From the NCBI GenBank assembly GCA_024691325.1, contig JAILNR010000019.1, forward strand, positions 52,669-116,668: 64,000 nucleotides of DNA. Direction: 5' to 3'. This document shows, piece by piece, positions 8,504 to 18,274 of this stretch. Origin of the DNA: Saccharofermentans sp. (GTDB lineage Bacteria > Bacillota > Clostridia > Saccharofermentanales > Saccharofermentanaceae). The notes beneath the pieces were generated by a model, which worked only from the letters and a program-made list of their open reading frames with translations, searched no databases and was not told the DNA's origin. The position numbers and the translations under genes are program-made. Position 1 is the stretch's first letter, and each line of letters begins with the position of its first letter.

Positions 8504-9490
8504 ATGGGACTTTGTTTCAGAAAGAGCATTACAATCCTTCCCGGTGTTAAGTTGAACCTCAGTAAGAGCGGCGTCAGCTGCAGCTTCGGCAAGAAAGGAA
8601 TCCGTCAGACTATAAGCAGTACGGGCAGATCCACCACCAGTATCGGAATCCCGGGCACGGGCGTCTACTACAGAAAGACCGTTAATGCCAAGAAGTTCTT
8701 TAAGGGCAAGGGCGCGAAAGCCGCGGAAACAAAGACCGGCAAAGCTCCTTCTTCCTCAACACCCTCCTCAAAGGTTGATGAGCAGACGATCGAGCAGAAC
8801 AAGGCTCAGGTCGCCGAGTATGAGAATTATATCAATTCCATAAAGTCAGTACACAAAGCATCTGACGGTTATGTTGACTGGGAGTCTTTGAACAAGAACG
8901 GCATCCCTTCGAATATCGTTAAGGGCAGCGATGAGTATAAGGACTGGGAGAATCTTCAGAAGTTTTCCGACCGCGTGCTTAAGGGTGATGTCGATGCCTA
9001 CTTTGAGATCATAAATGAGTTCAAGCCCTACGACGATCTTCTTGAGTACGGTTCCGAATTTGAAGTAGGTACTGACCGCAAGGATGTTCTCGAGGTGGAG
9101 TTCCGTGTAAAGTCAGACGAAGTCGTTCCTGATCTTGAGTTATCTTTGCTTGCTAACGGAACCGTTAAAGAGAAGGAAATGAGCAAGACTAATTTCTATG
9201 CTCTTGAGCAGGACTATGTTGCAAGTACTATGATAAGGATCGCGAGAGATTCATTTGCACTTCTGCCTGTGGATAAAGTATATATTCATGCTGTCGATAA
9301 GGTGCTTAACACTGCAACAGGACACGAGGATGAGATCACTATTCTTTCCGCTGAGTTCGGAAGAAATCAGCTCTCTTCTCTTAACATGGAACTTATAGAT
9401 CCTTCTGATGCAGTCGAAGCTTTCAGACATAATATGAAGTTTGCAAAGACGACGGGATTTAAGGCCGTAGAAAGGATCCTTCCCGAGTAA
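8504..9490 (+). CDS. DUF4236 domain protein
   Basis: The first 60 residues are a clear DUF4236 domain: MGLCFRKSITILPGVKLNLS, SKSGVSCSFGKKG, then IGIPGTGVYYRKT. The function of this short beta-rich domain is not established; it occurs at the N-terminus of many otherwise unrelated bacterial proteins. Here it is joined by a Lys/Ser/Thr linker (about residues 65-95) to a 230-residue acidic C-terminal part I do not recognise, and no membrane segment is present. The ATG follows a good GAGGAG site. A divergent promoter region with the Sel1-repeat gene lies upstream. Confidence 0.85.
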   Translation: MGLCFRKSITILPGVKLNLSKSGVSCSFGKKGIRQTISSTGRSTTSIGIPGTGVYYRKTVNAKKFFKGKGAKAAETKTGKAPSSSTPSSKVDEQTIEQNKAQVAEYENYINSIKSVHKASDGYVDWESLNKNGIPSNIVKGSDEYKDWENLQKFSDRVLKGDVDAYFEIINEFKPYDDLLEYGSEFEVGTDRKDVLEVEFRVKSDEVVPDLELSLLANGTVKEKEMSKTNFYALEQDYVASTMIRIARDSFALLPVDKVYIHAVDKVLNTATGHEDEITILSAEFGRNQLSSLNMELIDPSDAVEAFRHNMKFAKTTGFKAVERILPE

Positions 9491-9500
9491 CGGGATTCAC

Positions 9501-10382
9501 ATGAAATTAAAAAGCAACGATGCCAAAGGTATAGCATGCATTCTTGTAGCAGCTTTGGGCTTTGCTCTTATGACCTTCTTCGTCAGGCTGTCGGGAGACG
9601 TGCCTACTATGGAGAAGGCCTTCTTTCGAAATGCTTTCGCAGCAGTGATCGCATTCGTTGCTCTTGTTAGGAGCGAGGACAAGTTTAAGATAGGGAAGGG
9701 GAACTTCAAATACATCTTCTTAAGGTGCTTGTTTGGAACCACCGGTCTTCTTTGCAATTTCTATGCGATAGATCACCTGCCGCTTGCTGACGCCAACATG
9801 CTTAACAAATTGTCGCCGTTCTTCGCGATACTTGCGTCCATTCCCATCCTTAAGGAGAAGCCTACAAAAATAGATATCATGACAACAATCATTGCCTTCC
9901 TGGGCGTTGTTCTTATCGCGCGTCCTGCCGGCGGAGTCAGTATAATTCCTGCTTTGTGCGGTGTTTGGGGAGGTGCCGGAGCGGGTATTGCCTACACCTT
10001 CGTAAGACTTCTTGGAAGACGCTCCGAGAGGACATCAATCATCGTTTTGTGTTTCTCGATATTCTCGTGTATGCTCTCGTCTCCGTTTATGATCCTTGAT
10101 TTCAAACCTATGCTGTGGTGGCAGCTCGGATGTCTGGTACTGGCCGGAATTTTCGCTGCTGTTGCGCAGTTCTCTATTACGTCGGCATACAAGTTTGCTC
10201 CCGCCCGCAAGATCGGTGTTTTTGATAACACTCAGGTAGTGTTCTCGGCTCTTCTCGGTATAGTCTTCCTGGCAGAAGTTCCGGAGCCTTTAAGTGTAGC
10301 GGGTTACATCATCATAATCGGAATGGCCGTTTTCAGATGGTATTGGAATCTTACCCACGAACGGGAGCAGACCGCCAATTGA
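9501..10382 (+). CDS. DMT-superfamily (EamA) transporter
   Basis: A 293-residue integral membrane protein with about ten hydrophobic helices in two homologous EamA halves. The first half begins GIACILVAALGFALMTFFVR and includes ADANMLNKLSPFFA; the second begins ALCGVWGGAGAGIAYTFVR and ends with VFSALLGIVFLAEVPEPLS. Family members export or exchange metabolites such as amino acids, purines or nucleotide sugars, but the substrate cannot be assigned. The start ATG lies 10 bases after the DUF4236 gene with only a weak ribosome-binding site, so the two are likely co-transcribed. Confidence 0.92.
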   Translation: MKLKSNDAKGIACILVAALGFALMTFFVRLSGDVPTMEKAFFRNAFAAVIAFVALVRSEDKFKIGKGNFKYIFLRCLFGTTGLLCNFYAIDHLPLADANMLNKLSPFFAILASIPILKEKPTKIDIMTTIIAFLGVVLIARPAGGVSIIPALCGVWGGAGAGIAYTFVRLLGRRSERTSIIVLCFSIFSCMLSSPFMILDFKPMLWWQLGCLVLAGIFAAVAQFSITSAYKFAPARKIGVFDNTQVVFSALLGIVFLAEVPEPLSVAGYIIIIGMAVFRWYWNLTHEREQTAN

Positions 10383-10390
10383 CGGTCTGC
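10367..10390 (+). other. Perfect stem-loop spanning the DMT gene stop codon
   Basis: GCAGACCG (10367-10374) pairs perfectly with CGGTCTGC (10383-10390) around an eight-base loop that contains the stop codon. An A-run, not a T-run, follows, so it is not a standard intrinsic terminator; it may stabilise the mRNA 3' end. Confidence 0.5.
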
Positions 10391-10418
10391 AAAAAGTGGA
10401 ATGTATTGGGATAATGAA

Positions 10419-10943
10419 TCAGGAGGCTCGGCTGGCAGGTCTTGTAGGAGCTGCTTGTCCAGAAGAGTTAATTACACTTGGAAGCTTCTTTTTAAAACAT
10501 GTCTTACAGATTCTCTCACCGGGAATCATTACCCATCCGCAATTAGGACAGAACTGCGAATAAGTATATGCACGCGGGGTTTGTGATTTCGGTGTATCCG
10601 AGTAGTGATGGTGATTACGCAAGAATGTAAGCTCTTCGCTCTCTCTTTTCTTGGTGTTCAGAAACTCGGCAATCTTTTGGGCAGTTAATGCTTCACGGCA
10701 GATCTTGAATGTCCACGCCGAGATCAGGACTGCCAAAGGAATCAGGAAGTAAAGATTCCTGGTGTCAGACAAAATAGAATTTGATCCGGGCTTAACTGCA
10801 AACACGATAGCAGTAAAGACAGCCATAATAGCGAAAGCCGCTACAACAAGTTTAATTCCTGTTAAGCGGATCCATAAAGGAATAAGCTTGATTTCAGATC
10901 TAAAAATAGTGTTATTATGCGAATCATTTCTATAGTTTCTCAT
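10419..10943 (-). CDS. Small membrane protein with C-terminal zinc ribbon
   Basis: A roughly 174-residue protein with two hydrophobic helices (VVAAFAIMAVFTAIVFAV and LYFLIPLAVLISAW), a charged linker, then a four-cysteine ribbon, FCPNCGWVMIPGERICKTC. Topology suggests a membrane-anchored cytoplasmic zinc ribbon. I recognise no family beyond this layout. ATG at 10943 is preferred to GTG at 10952 because AGAGGGG lies at the right distance only from the ATG. It is convergent with the DMT transporter and divergent from the AraC gene. Confidence 0.65.
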   Translation of the reverse strand: MRNYRNDSHNNTIFRSEIKLIPLWIRLTGIKLVVAAFAIMAVFTAIVFAVKPGSNSILSDTRNLYFLIPLAVLISAWTFKICREALTAQKIAEFLNTKKRESEELTFLRNHHHYSDTPKSQTPRAYTYSQFCPNCGWVMIPGERICKTCFKKKLPSVINSSGQAAPTRPASRAS

Positions 10944-11111
10944 TTCCAGCACCCCTCTTTTGCTTGATGATTGAATGGTACTATGGCTGCGTAACAGGGA
11001 TTTATCCAGATAAGTTATTTTTTACAAAAAACAGACCGAATGTGGCGAAAAAGTGAATTATAGTCTAAAATATGAACAAACGATTAACAGTAAGTAACGC
11101 GGAGGTAAAGT

Positions 11112-11894
11112 ATGGACACTGACCAGATCCTTGATTACAGATTGTTTATTCAAAGAGAAGAAGAGTTTGTCCGCGCAGATTACATCGCGGAATTCAACCA
11201 ATATAACAAGATAAAAAACGGTGATGTGGAAGGCGTTGCCGACCGTTTTAAGATTGCCCGCAAGACTTTTCTTGATGGTAAGGACGGACGCGGAAAACTC
11301 TCATCTGACCCCCTGCGTAATGCAGTTTATCACTTGGTTTCCTCCGCCGCAGTCATAAGCAGGCTTTGTATTGACGGCGGTATGGACATGAATACTGCTT
11401 ATACACTTAGTGACATATATATAAATAAAGCGGATGAGGCTACTTCGATTGAGCAGATAACAGATCTTATCGCGCAGATGCAGGTGGACTATGCGACCAG
11501 AATGCGTGAGATAAGAAAAACGGATGTAATAAGTATCCATGTAAGAAAAGCTATCGATTACATATACAACAATCTGAACAGGCCGTTATCCGTAAAGGAA
11601 CTTGCGGAACATGTTTCTTTGAATCCTGAATACTTCTCAAGGCTTTTCGCAAGTGAGACAGGTAAGAAGGTTACTAATTTCATAACGGATGCAAAGATGA
11701 AGACGGCACAGAATATGTTGTCTTATTCAAGCTTCGGCATACTCGAGATATCGATGTCACTTGGTTTTTCTTCGCAGAGTGCATTCTCGACGGTCTTTAA
11801 AAACTATTGTGGAATGACACCTAAGAAGTACAGGGATTTAAACAGCGGCAAAGTACTGAAGTCAAATCAGAGAGACTTAAACTCTACTTCATAA
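11112..11894 (+). CDS. AraC-family transcriptional regulator
   Basis: The C-terminal 100 residues carry both AraC helix-turn-helix motifs: LSVKELAEHVSLNPEYFSRL and ISMSLGFSSQSAFSTVFKNY, ending in the family signature GMTPKKYRD. The N-terminal 150 residues form an acidic helical sensory region resembling those found in many Clostridia AraC proteins, with no recognisable sugar-binding cupin. At 260 residues the protein is complete. GGAGGT precedes the ATG. Its 3' end overlaps the convergent phosphodiesterase gene by 28 bases. The regulon is unknown; nearby transporter and enzyme genes offer no clear target. Confidence 0.93.
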   Translation: MDTDQILDYRLFIQREEEFVRADYIAEFNQYNKIKNGDVEGVADRFKIARKTFLDGKDGRGKLSSDPLRNAVYHLVSSAAVISRLCIDGGMDMNTAYTLSDIYINKADEATSIEQITDLIAQMQVDYATRMREIRKTDVISIHVRKAIDYIYNNLNRPLSVKELAEHVSLNPEYFSRLFASETGKKVTNFITDAKMKTAQNMLSYSSFGILEISMSLGFSSQSAFSTVFKNYCGMTPKKYRDLNSGKVLKSNQRDLNSTS

Positions 11895-12373
11895 GCACCG
11901 CTGTCACTCATATCAATAACAAGATAAGACCGGGAAGATCCTCCTCTTGGAAGAGCGATACTTCCCGGGTTCATTATGTGTACTTTCCGGTTCTCGAAGG
12001 GTACCTCAAGAAACTCATTAAACGGAACATGTGTATGACCGTAAAGGACAATGTCACATCCTTCTTCCGACGCGGTATAAAGCAGAGTGTCTTTTCTGTA
12101 ATTAACCGATTGTATATGTCCGTGAACACACAGAAATCTATGCCCCTTAAGATTGAACACAGATCTGTCTTCAAGTCCGTCCGATGAATAGTAGTCGCAG
12201 TTTCCCTTTATGAAAACGCAGGGGACTTGAGGGGCACCGATCCTATGCTCGACAGTGTGCCTTGAATCCTCAAGATCGCCAAGATGGATGAACATGTCAG
12301 GGTTCTCTTTTGCCGCTGCTTTATACAGCAGATCAGAGTTGCCGTGCGAATCACTTGCTACCAGTATCTTCAT
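11867..12373 (-). CDS. yfcE: YfcE/MJ0936-type metallophosphoesterase
   Basis: A compact 168-residue metal-dependent phosphodiesterase. All conserved metal ligands are visible: SDSHGN near the N-terminus, HLGD, KGNCD, CVHGH and YGHTH. Members hydrolyse model phosphodiesters and their physiological substrate is uncertain. The ATG lies four bases after the stop of the upstream zinc-ribbon membrane protein gene, so the two form an operon. Its 3' end overlaps the AraC gene on the other strand by 28 bases. Confidence 0.93.
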   Translation of the reverse strand: MKILVASDSHGNSDLLYKAAAKENPDMFIHLGDLEDSRHTVEHRIGAPQVPCVFIKGNCDYYSSDGLEDRSVFNLKGHRFLCVHGHIQSVNYRKDTLLYTASEEGCDIVLYGHTHVPFNEFLEVPFENRKVHIMNPGSIALPRGGSSRSYLVIDMSDSGAYEVEFKSL

Positions 12374-12377
12374 CGTA

Positions 12378-14018
12378 TCAGAAACTGTAAGGCGAATCCT
12401 TTATGCCGATACCCGGATTGTGTATTGCGAATTCTCCACCCTTTGCAAGCTTCTTAGATACGACAAGTCTCTTGGTCGTATCGTAGTAGAAAGATACATC
12501 AGGAGATTTATCGAGCTGATGAAGATTCTTCTTGTTGGAAAGCTTCGCTTCGCGCTTTTTCTCTGAAGCCACAATAACCGGCGGCAGAACAAAGAAAGCA
12601 ATTACCGAGATTAAGCAAAGGAACATTAAAAAGATAAAAACATTTGCAAATGTCCTTCCGCTGTTAGGTCTGAAGGTCCTTAAAAACCCCCAGCAAACTC
12701 CAAACATAATAGGAGGAAGACCGTACAAAGTTCCCTTAACACTTGTCTTCATCATGGATATTCTGTTGCTCAGATTCTCAGCGATATTGCTTACATTAAT
12801 CCAAAGCCTGGACTCCGGTATTAAACCGCAGACCTCACCCGTCTGGCCATTAACGGCGAACTGATAATTCGTATCGTTGTAGTTTATATTAAGGAACCAG
12901 ATCGGCATCAGACAGTAAATTACCTTGTAATTCTTATACGATATCATAGTGTACGATGAATTGTATGTGAAAGCATCGGTATCTTCGAATTGAACATTCT
13001 CAGCGATATCGTGACAGTAGTTATCGAGTCTTTTCTTTATGCGGTCATACATATCCTTCGGCTGCGCATCATACTTCTCCGCGAGAAAACCCGGAAGATA
13101 AGATGCGTTATAAGGAACGAGAGCATCAAGATCGAAAGGCTCACATGCCTCCATCAGTCTGTCGGAGATCTTCTTTGAAGCATCGAACGGTACATTGCTT
13201 AATGAGAAGGAAACATGACCGTCAACCGGCACGTCGAGAGAGTGCGTATGAAGCCTTTCCTGCTTTTCCCTGTCGTAGTATCTGCTTCCGTCGATTACCG
13301 TATGTGTCCATCCGCCAATATCCATATCGACATCCGCGGATATGAGCCAGAACGGTACATAGACTCCTGCGATCTTATCTATGGTTGCACCGTTTTTAAA
13401 CGAAGAAGGAACATGGGGCACACCGGATATGTGCTCAAGATACAGTTTCTTTGCTTCTTCCTTGGTCTTCGAGAAAGGGATAATGGCATCCGGGCGGAAC
13501 TGTCTGGTAAGTTTCCTCGAGACAAGAGTAGGTGAACCGCAAAAAGGACATATGGTTGCCGATGTATGAGCGTCAGTTACTATCTGCGAACCACATGAAT
13601 TACATACGATCTCAACATTGCGGCTGTCTTCATAATCAAGTTCATCATCGATCCCGTATTCCTGCTCGGGATTCTCGATTCCCAATGAACCATTCATCTC
13701 CATCGTAGCGGGATCAAAGATGTTTCCGCACATATGACAGATAAGAGACTGCGAGTCGGCATCGTAATACAGGTTGCTTCCGCATCCCGTACACTTCTTT
13801 GTATTACCGGATAACGGATTACCAAAATCCGCTTTGCCTACATCAAAAATACTGCCTTCTTTATTCGGTATAAAAGGCTGATTAGTCTTCTCGAGTGATC
13901 CAAAAGGAGTGTTAAGATCGTACTGCTTCTTCTCCAAAGAGGATGCTACAACATTCTCTTTAAACTCTGAGACTCGACGGCGCACTATTTTGCCGCCATT
14001 ATTCTCATTCTCTCCCAT
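12378..14018 (-). CDS. Membrane protein with two TFIIB-type zinc ribbons
   Basis: A 546-residue protein. Residues about 75-105 form one ribbon (CTGCGSNLYYDADS ... CHMCG) and residues about 140-170 a second (CNSCGSQI ... CPFCGSP). A long soluble region follows, with motifs such as GVYVPFWL and MPIWFLNI, then two hydrophobic helices near the C-terminus (LPPIMFGVCWGFL and FIFLMFLCLISVIAFFVL). Proteins with this layout are common in Clostridia, but their function is not known to me; a membrane-linked nucleic-acid or protein-binding role is conjecture. AGGAGGG lies seven bases before the ATG. It is the first gene of an operon with the YfcE-like gene. Confidence 0.85.
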   Translation of the reverse strand: MGENENNGGKIVRRRVSEFKENVVASSLEKKQYDLNTPFGSLEKTNQPFIPNKEGSIFDVGKADFGNPLSGNTKKCTGCGSNLYYDADSQSLICHMCGNIFDPATMEMNGSLGIENPEQEYGIDDELDYEDSRNVEIVCNSCGSQIVTDAHTSATICPFCGSPTLVSRKLTRQFRPDAIIPFSKTKEEAKKLYLEHISGVPHVPSSFKNGATIDKIAGVYVPFWLISADVDMDIGGWTHTVIDGSRYYDREKQERLHTHSLDVPVDGHVSFSLSNVPFDASKKISDRLMEACEPFDLDALVPYNASYLPGFLAEKYDAQPKDMYDRIKKRLDNYCHDIAENVQFEDTDAFTYNSSYTMISYKNYKVIYCLMPIWFLNINYNDTNYQFAVNGQTGEVCGLIPESRLWINVSNIAENLSNRISMMKTSVKGTLYGLPPIMFGVCWGFLRTFRPNSGRTFANVFIFLMFLCLISVIAFFVLPPVIVASEKKREAKLSNKKNLHQLDKSPDVSFYYDTTKRLVVSKKLAKGGEFAIHNPGIGIKDSPYSF

Positions 14019-14086
14019 AATTCTACCCTCCTATTATTCCTTTGAGAATTATACAATATTAAGGGTTTAAGTGCTATATCTTTGAG

Positions 14087-14095
14087 TGTTATAAT
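14087..14095 (+). promoter_or_regulatory. Extended -10 promoter of ilvE
   Basis: TGTTATAAT (TGn plus TATAAT at 14090-14095) is an extended -10 element 39 bases before the ilvE start. The -35 region is poor, as is usual for extended -10 promoters. Confidence 0.55.
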
Positions 14096-14133
14096 CTACT
14101 GGTTATTATGATTAAGAAAGAAGGTTTCTGATT

Positions 14134-15168
14134 ATGGAAAAGAAGAATCTTGACTGGTCAAACCTGACGTTCGGTTACACAAAGACCGACAAGCGTTTCG
14201 TAGCCAATTACACCAATGGTGCATGGGATAATGGTTCCCTTGTTGATGACGACATGATCGTCATGAGCGAGTGTGCCGGAGTCCTTCAGTACGCACAGAC
14301 TGTTTTCGAGGGCCTTAAGGCTTATGAGACTAAGGATGGAAAGATCGTTACATTCCGTCCCGACCTCAATGCCCAGAGACTTCACGACTCAGCCGTAAGA
14401 CTCGAGATTCCCCCTATTTCCGAGGAGATGTTCATAAGATCTGTCAAGGAGACAGTTGCTGCTAATGCTGCATGGGTACCTCCGTACGGTTCCGGTGCGT
14501 CTCTTTATCTTAGACCTTACATATTCGGTATCAATCCCGTTATCGGTGTTAAGCCTGCCGATGATTATCAGTACCGTATATTTGCTACACCTGTAGGACC
14601 TTACTTCAAGGGTGGAGCTAAGCCTATCGTAGTTAAGATCTCTGACTTTGACCGTGCTGCTCCTCACGGAACAGGTAACATCAAGGCAGGTTTGAATTAT
14701 GCTATGAGTCTCCATGCTATCGTTACTGCTCATAACGAGGGATTTGCAGAGAATATCTATCTCGATCCCCAGACAAGAACAAAGATCGAGGAGACTGGCG
14801 GAGCTAACCTGATCTTCACAGACGGCAAGGGCACATTGATCGTACCTAAGTCCAATTCTATCCTGCCTTCCATCACGAGAAGATCTCTCGTTTATGTTGC
14901 TGAGCACTACTGCGGTATGAAGATCGATGAGAGAGAAGTAACACTCGAGGAAGTAATGAGCGGAGCATTCACAGAGGGCGGCCTTTGCGGTACTGCTGCT
15001 GTTATCTCACCTTTGGGTAAGATCAACGATCATGGCAAGGAATTCGAGTTCTCTAACGGCATGAGCGAGATGGGTCCTGTTATGACAAAGCTTCGTGAGA
15101 CATTGACAGGTATCCAGATGGGTACTGTTGAAGCACCCGAGGGTTGGATCGTAGAGATCGACGTTTGA
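14134..15168 (+). CDS. ilvE: Branched-chain amino acid aminotransferase
   Basis: A PLP enzyme transferring amino groups between glutamate and the keto acids of leucine, isoleucine and valine. The 344-residue length and motifs (VFEGLKAYETKDG, RPYIFGINPVIGV, GTGNIKAGLNYAMSLHA with the PLP lysine in NIKAG, and GGLCGTAAVISP) place it in the eukaryote-like BCAT group of fold IV aminotransferases. An extended -10 promoter precedes it. A DJ-1-type gene follows after six bases and is probably co-transcribed. No other branched-chain synthesis genes are nearby. Confidence 0.96.
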   Translation: MEKKNLDWSNLTFGYTKTDKRFVANYTNGAWDNGSLVDDDMIVMSECAGVLQYAQTVFEGLKAYETKDGKIVTFRPDLNAQRLHDSAVRLEIPPISEEMFIRSVKETVAANAAWVPPYGSGASLYLRPYIFGINPVIGVKPADDYQYRIFATPVGPYFKGGAKPIVVKISDFDRAAPHGTGNIKAGLNYAMSLHAIVTAHNEGFAENIYLDPQTRTKIEETGGANLIFTDGKGTLIVPKSNSILPSITRRSLVYVAEHYCGMKIDEREVTLEEVMSGAFTEGGLCGTAAVISPLGKINDHGKEFEFSNGMSEMGPVMTKLRETLTGIQMGTVEAPEGWIVEIDV

Positions 15169-15174
15169 TAGCTT

Positions 15175-15732
15175 ATGAGTAAAGTAACTGTTTTTATAGC
15201 TGACGGAACTGAAGAAGTTGAGTGTCTTACAATCGTCGATCTGCTTCGACGTGCGGGGATTGATGTCCGCCTGGTTTCCATTATGGAATCTCAGACGATA
15301 GTAAGCTCACATAAGGTAATGATAGTCGCGGACGGACAGTTCGATACTGAAGATTATTCAGATTCTGATATGTTGTTCATACCCGGCGGAATGCCGGGCG
15401 TGACCAACATGCTTGCTCATCAAGGTCTTAAAGACCTTATAAAGAAATTCTATGCGGAAGGTAAAAGACTCGGCGCAGTGTGCGCCGGTCCTTCTGTATT
15501 AGGTCAGGCCGGAGTTCTTGAAGGGAAGAAGGCCACATGTTTCCCGGGATGGGAAGATAAACTCAATTGCGGTGAATATACAGGTGCACTTGTTGAGACT
15601 GACGGACCTGTTATAACCGGCAGAGGCTTAGGTGCCTGCATTGAAGAGGGACTTGAGATAATAAGCATTCTCAAGGACGATGAAACTGCTGCCGACATCA
15701 AGCGCAGGATCCAGCATCCCGATACTATCTGA
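15175..15732 (+). CDS. DJ-1/PfpI family protein
   Basis: A 185-residue flavodoxin-like protein of the DJ-1/ThiJ/PfpI superfamily. The reactive cysteine is Cys103 in AVCAGPSVLG, after the nucleophile-elbow turn, and Glu16 in DGTEEVE matches the acidic partner of DJ-1. Superfamily activities include deglycase, chaperone and glyoxalase functions; the close DJ-1-like form suggests repair of carbonyl-damaged molecules, but this is unproven. It starts six bases after ilvE, so the two are likely one transcript. It converges with the GH9 gene 21 bases downstream. Confidence 0.93.
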   Translation: MSKVTVFIADGTEEVECLTIVDLLRRAGIDVRLVSIMESQTIVSSHKVMIVADGQFDTEDYSDSDMLFIPGGMPGVTNMLAHQGLKDLIKKFYAEGKRLGAVCAGPSVLGQAGVLEGKKATCFPGWEDKLNCGEYTGALVETDGPVITGRGLGACIEEGLEIISILKDDETAADIKRRIQHPDTI

Positions 15733-15753
15733 TTTCAACTGATAATCAATAAA

Positions 15754-18273
15754 TCACTCTTCTATTACCACATCACCGGAACCTACCGTGAATGAGAGGT
15801 TCTGCCAGTCTGTTTTGTGGATCGAGAAGTTAACCGTTACTGTTCCTCCGGCACTTAAAGAACCCGATGATCCCGCAGTAATGATGCATCTGTCATCTTC
15901 GAATTCGGCACTTGTTCCGCTGACTTCAGAGTACTGCCCGGATGGAGATGTCATACCTGCGTGATAGCATTCGAATGTAAGATCACTTGTGTCATCGATC
16001 AGGAAGGCGATGTTAATAGAAGAGAGGCTGATCGAAGAATTACTCTCGTTGGTTATATTCATCGAGCCTGAGATTGAATTGCCTCCGTTGCTGTCATAAT
16101 TTACTGAGACGGATATATCATCATTTGATACGCTTCCGGTGGAAGCTCCGTTTGAATTATTACCGGAAGAACCGTTGTTATCACCGGCATCTGTTCCTGC
16201 TGCGGGCACCACGCTGGCACCTGCTCCGCTTCCGTCCTCTGACGGCTCACTTCCGTAAACAAGCACACCGTTCTCGTACAAACCCAGGTGTGTTCCGTCA
16301 TTGTTTGAAAGACCTTCATAAGAGAAGTCGTTCGAGTCATCCCAAACCCCTGAAGGCCCTGTCATTCTTGTCTGAACCTCGGATTGATACTGTGATTGTC
16401 CGCCGGGGTAGAGCGCTCCGTCGTCATATACAATAGACAGGTAGTAAATATGGTTTTCCTCGTTCCATACCTTAAGTCCGTCAACACTTCCCGACTGCAT
16501 GTAGTTGGTCGTAATCTGGACATCAGATGCGTCGTAACCTGCCTCATACAGTTCGGAAAGATCAACGAAATACCTTAACTCAACATCGGTGGCAGCGCGT
16601 GCTGGCCATGCCGTCATATCCAGAACGACAGTCTTGATCTCGATAAACCCGTCACCTTGTGCATTCACGGAAGCATTCACGGAGTACTCTGTACCGACGG
16701 GTTCAACCGCACCGAAGTCTATAAGCGTCTGACCGTGATACTCGGAATACATCGCCGCAAGAAGTCCCGTGAATCCGGCGTTGTAATCGCATGCGACTTC
16801 GTTTGCAGTGTAGTCGGAAACCGTGTCCGTGTAATTGCCGGCTGCGTCAGGTCCGCCGACCAGCGCACCGTAAAGAGTGTGGCGGTGGGAAGACGGTTCA
16901 TTCATGTTATCGCAGTAAGATCCCTGTGCAGTTCTGTGGTGAGGGTGTTCGGGAGGATTCTCGCCGAATCCGACAACGTATGACCTGCCTGATGAACCGA
17001 GAGCGTAGTTGCACTGGCTTAAGGCAAAATCCCAGTATGTTCCGGCTTTATCGGAAGGGCAGCTGCTGCTCCTGCTGTAAACCGCTGCAATAAATCCGGT
17101 CGTTGTCGCGTATCTTAATGAACCCCAAGAGTCGAGCCAGGCAAGACCGTCAGGTGTGTATGTAATGTCATTGCACCAGAAATCCAGGTGCTGTTCAACT
17201 GCCGATGTGTAGGTATCATCACCTGTTATCTCGGACAGGAGCAAAGCTGCTCCGATATGCACGTCATCCCAGCACATGGCCCAGTCAGAATCTTGTGAGG
17301 CCTGCGGATAACATGAGACAGCATTATCAAGATAAGTCTCATCGCCCGTTGCTATATAAAGCCATGCGCCCGCCCATGCAAGCTCATCGTAAAAACCGCT
17401 CCACGAATTGTAGAAGCCGTTGGCAGCAGTATACCCGTCATCGCTTCTTGTCTCGTCTGCAAATGCATACAGGCTCTGTGCGTGCGAAAGACAAAGCTCG
17501 CTGTACTCGGGATCCGCATCCTCGAAAACAACACAGGCAGCTGCGAGTGCAGCCGCAGCTTCACCTGCTACGGCAGAACCGGGATTGGAGCTGTCAACGA
17601 AGTAGGAGGGACGGTTCATGGTCATGACCTCGCAAGGTCCCCACCACGAGTGGTCGGCATTACCGTCTCCTACCTGATAGTAGTAAACATTATCCTCAGG
17701 ATGACATCTCATAAGGTAATCCGTAACCCATCTTATATCACCCAGCAGATATTCAAGCTGACCTGATTCTTCATATGCTTCAGGGAATTCATAGTAAGAC
17801 CATGCGAGCATTGCGGCAGAGTATGCCATAGGAAGATTAAACTTAACATTATCACCTGCGTCATACCATCCGCCGGTAAGATCAAGACCTGCATCAGATC
17901 CGTCATTAAGACCGCTGTCGCCGCGCCAGTTGCACCTTACCTGTTCGGGAAGATCGCCCGATCTTTGAAGCTCATAGAAAAGAAGGGATTTCTGCAAAGC
18001 TTCGCCGTAGTTATAGTCTCCGGTTTCTTCTATTCCCTCATAGCCGTTTCCGGTCTCGGTAAGATTGCCGGTATCAAGGAAAGAGGAACCGTAAACGGCA
18101 TTGGTGTTTGTGACAACAGATGTTGTACCGTCAGTTGCTGTTCCGATTACATCTGTCTGCTGTGCGCTCTGCGATCCTTCCGGCGATGCTGTTGCGCTTT
18201 GTTCAGGTGTCTTGGCGCATCCTGCGAGCATAACGGCACAAAGTAAAACAGATACGGCTCTTTTAAGTTTCAT
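15754..18273 (-). CDS. GH9 cellulase lipoprotein with cellulose-binding modules
   Basis: An 839-residue endoglucanase-type enzyme. A lipoprotein signal ends in VMLAGC (Cys19), then a Ser/Thr linker leads to the GH9 catalytic domain (about residues 80-525). The domain has [17 protein letters not shown] with the catalytic Asp pair, [10 protein letters not shown], and [15 protein letters not shown] with the acid/base Glu. A CBM3c-like module follows (about 535-680), then a Gly/Asn/Ser linker and a second carbohydrate-binding-like module to the C-terminus. No dockerin is present, so it is membrane-anchored and not cellulosomal. ATG at 18273 is chosen because AGGGAG precedes it; it lies one base after the MATE stop. 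Confidence 0.93.
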   Translation of the reverse strand: MKLKRAVSVLLCAVMLAGCAKTPEQSATASPEGSQSAQQTDVIGTATDGTTSVVTNTNAVYGSSFLDTGNLTETGNGYEGIEETGDYNYGEALQKSLLFYELQRSGDLPEQVRCNWRGDSGLNDGSDAGLDLTGGWYDAGDNVKFNLPMAYSAAMLAWSYYEFPEAYEESGQLEYLLGDIRWVTDYLMRCHPEDNVYYYQVGDGNADHSWWGPCEVMTMNRPSYFVDSSNPGSAVAGEAAAALAAACVVFEDADPEYSELCLSHAQSLYAFADETRSDDGYTAANGFYNSWSGFYDELAWAGAWLYIATGDETYLDNAVSCYPQASQDSDWAMCWDDVHIGAALLLSEITGDDTYTSAVEQHLDFWCNDITYTPDGLAWLDSWGSLRYATTTGFIAAVYSRSSSCPSDKAGTYWDFALSQCNYALGSSGRSYVVGFGENPPEHPHHRTAQGSYCDNMNEPSSHRHTLYGALVGGPDAAGNYTDTVSDYTANEVACDYNAGFTGLLAAMYSEYHGQTLIDFGAVEPVGTEYSVNASVNAQGDGFIEIKTVVLDMTAWPARAATDVELRYFVDLSELYEAGYDASDVQITTNYMQSGSVDGLKVWNEENHIYYLSIVYDDGALYPGGQSQYQSEVQTRMTGPSGVWDDSNDFSYEGLSNNDGTHLGLYENGVLVYGSEPSEDGSGAGASVVPAAGTDAGDNNGSSGNNSNGASTGSVSNDDISVSVNYDSNGGNSISGSMNITNESNSSISLSSINIAFLIDDTSDLTFECYHAGMTSPSGQYSEVSGTSAEFEDDRCIITAGSSGSLSAGGTVTVNFSIHKTDWQNLSFTVGSGDVVIEE

Positions 18274-18274
18274 G

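Noticed and set aside
10367..10390. Intrinsic terminator after the DMT transporter
   Set aside because: The stem is perfect but an A-run follows it on the plus strand, and no T-run follows it on the minus strand.
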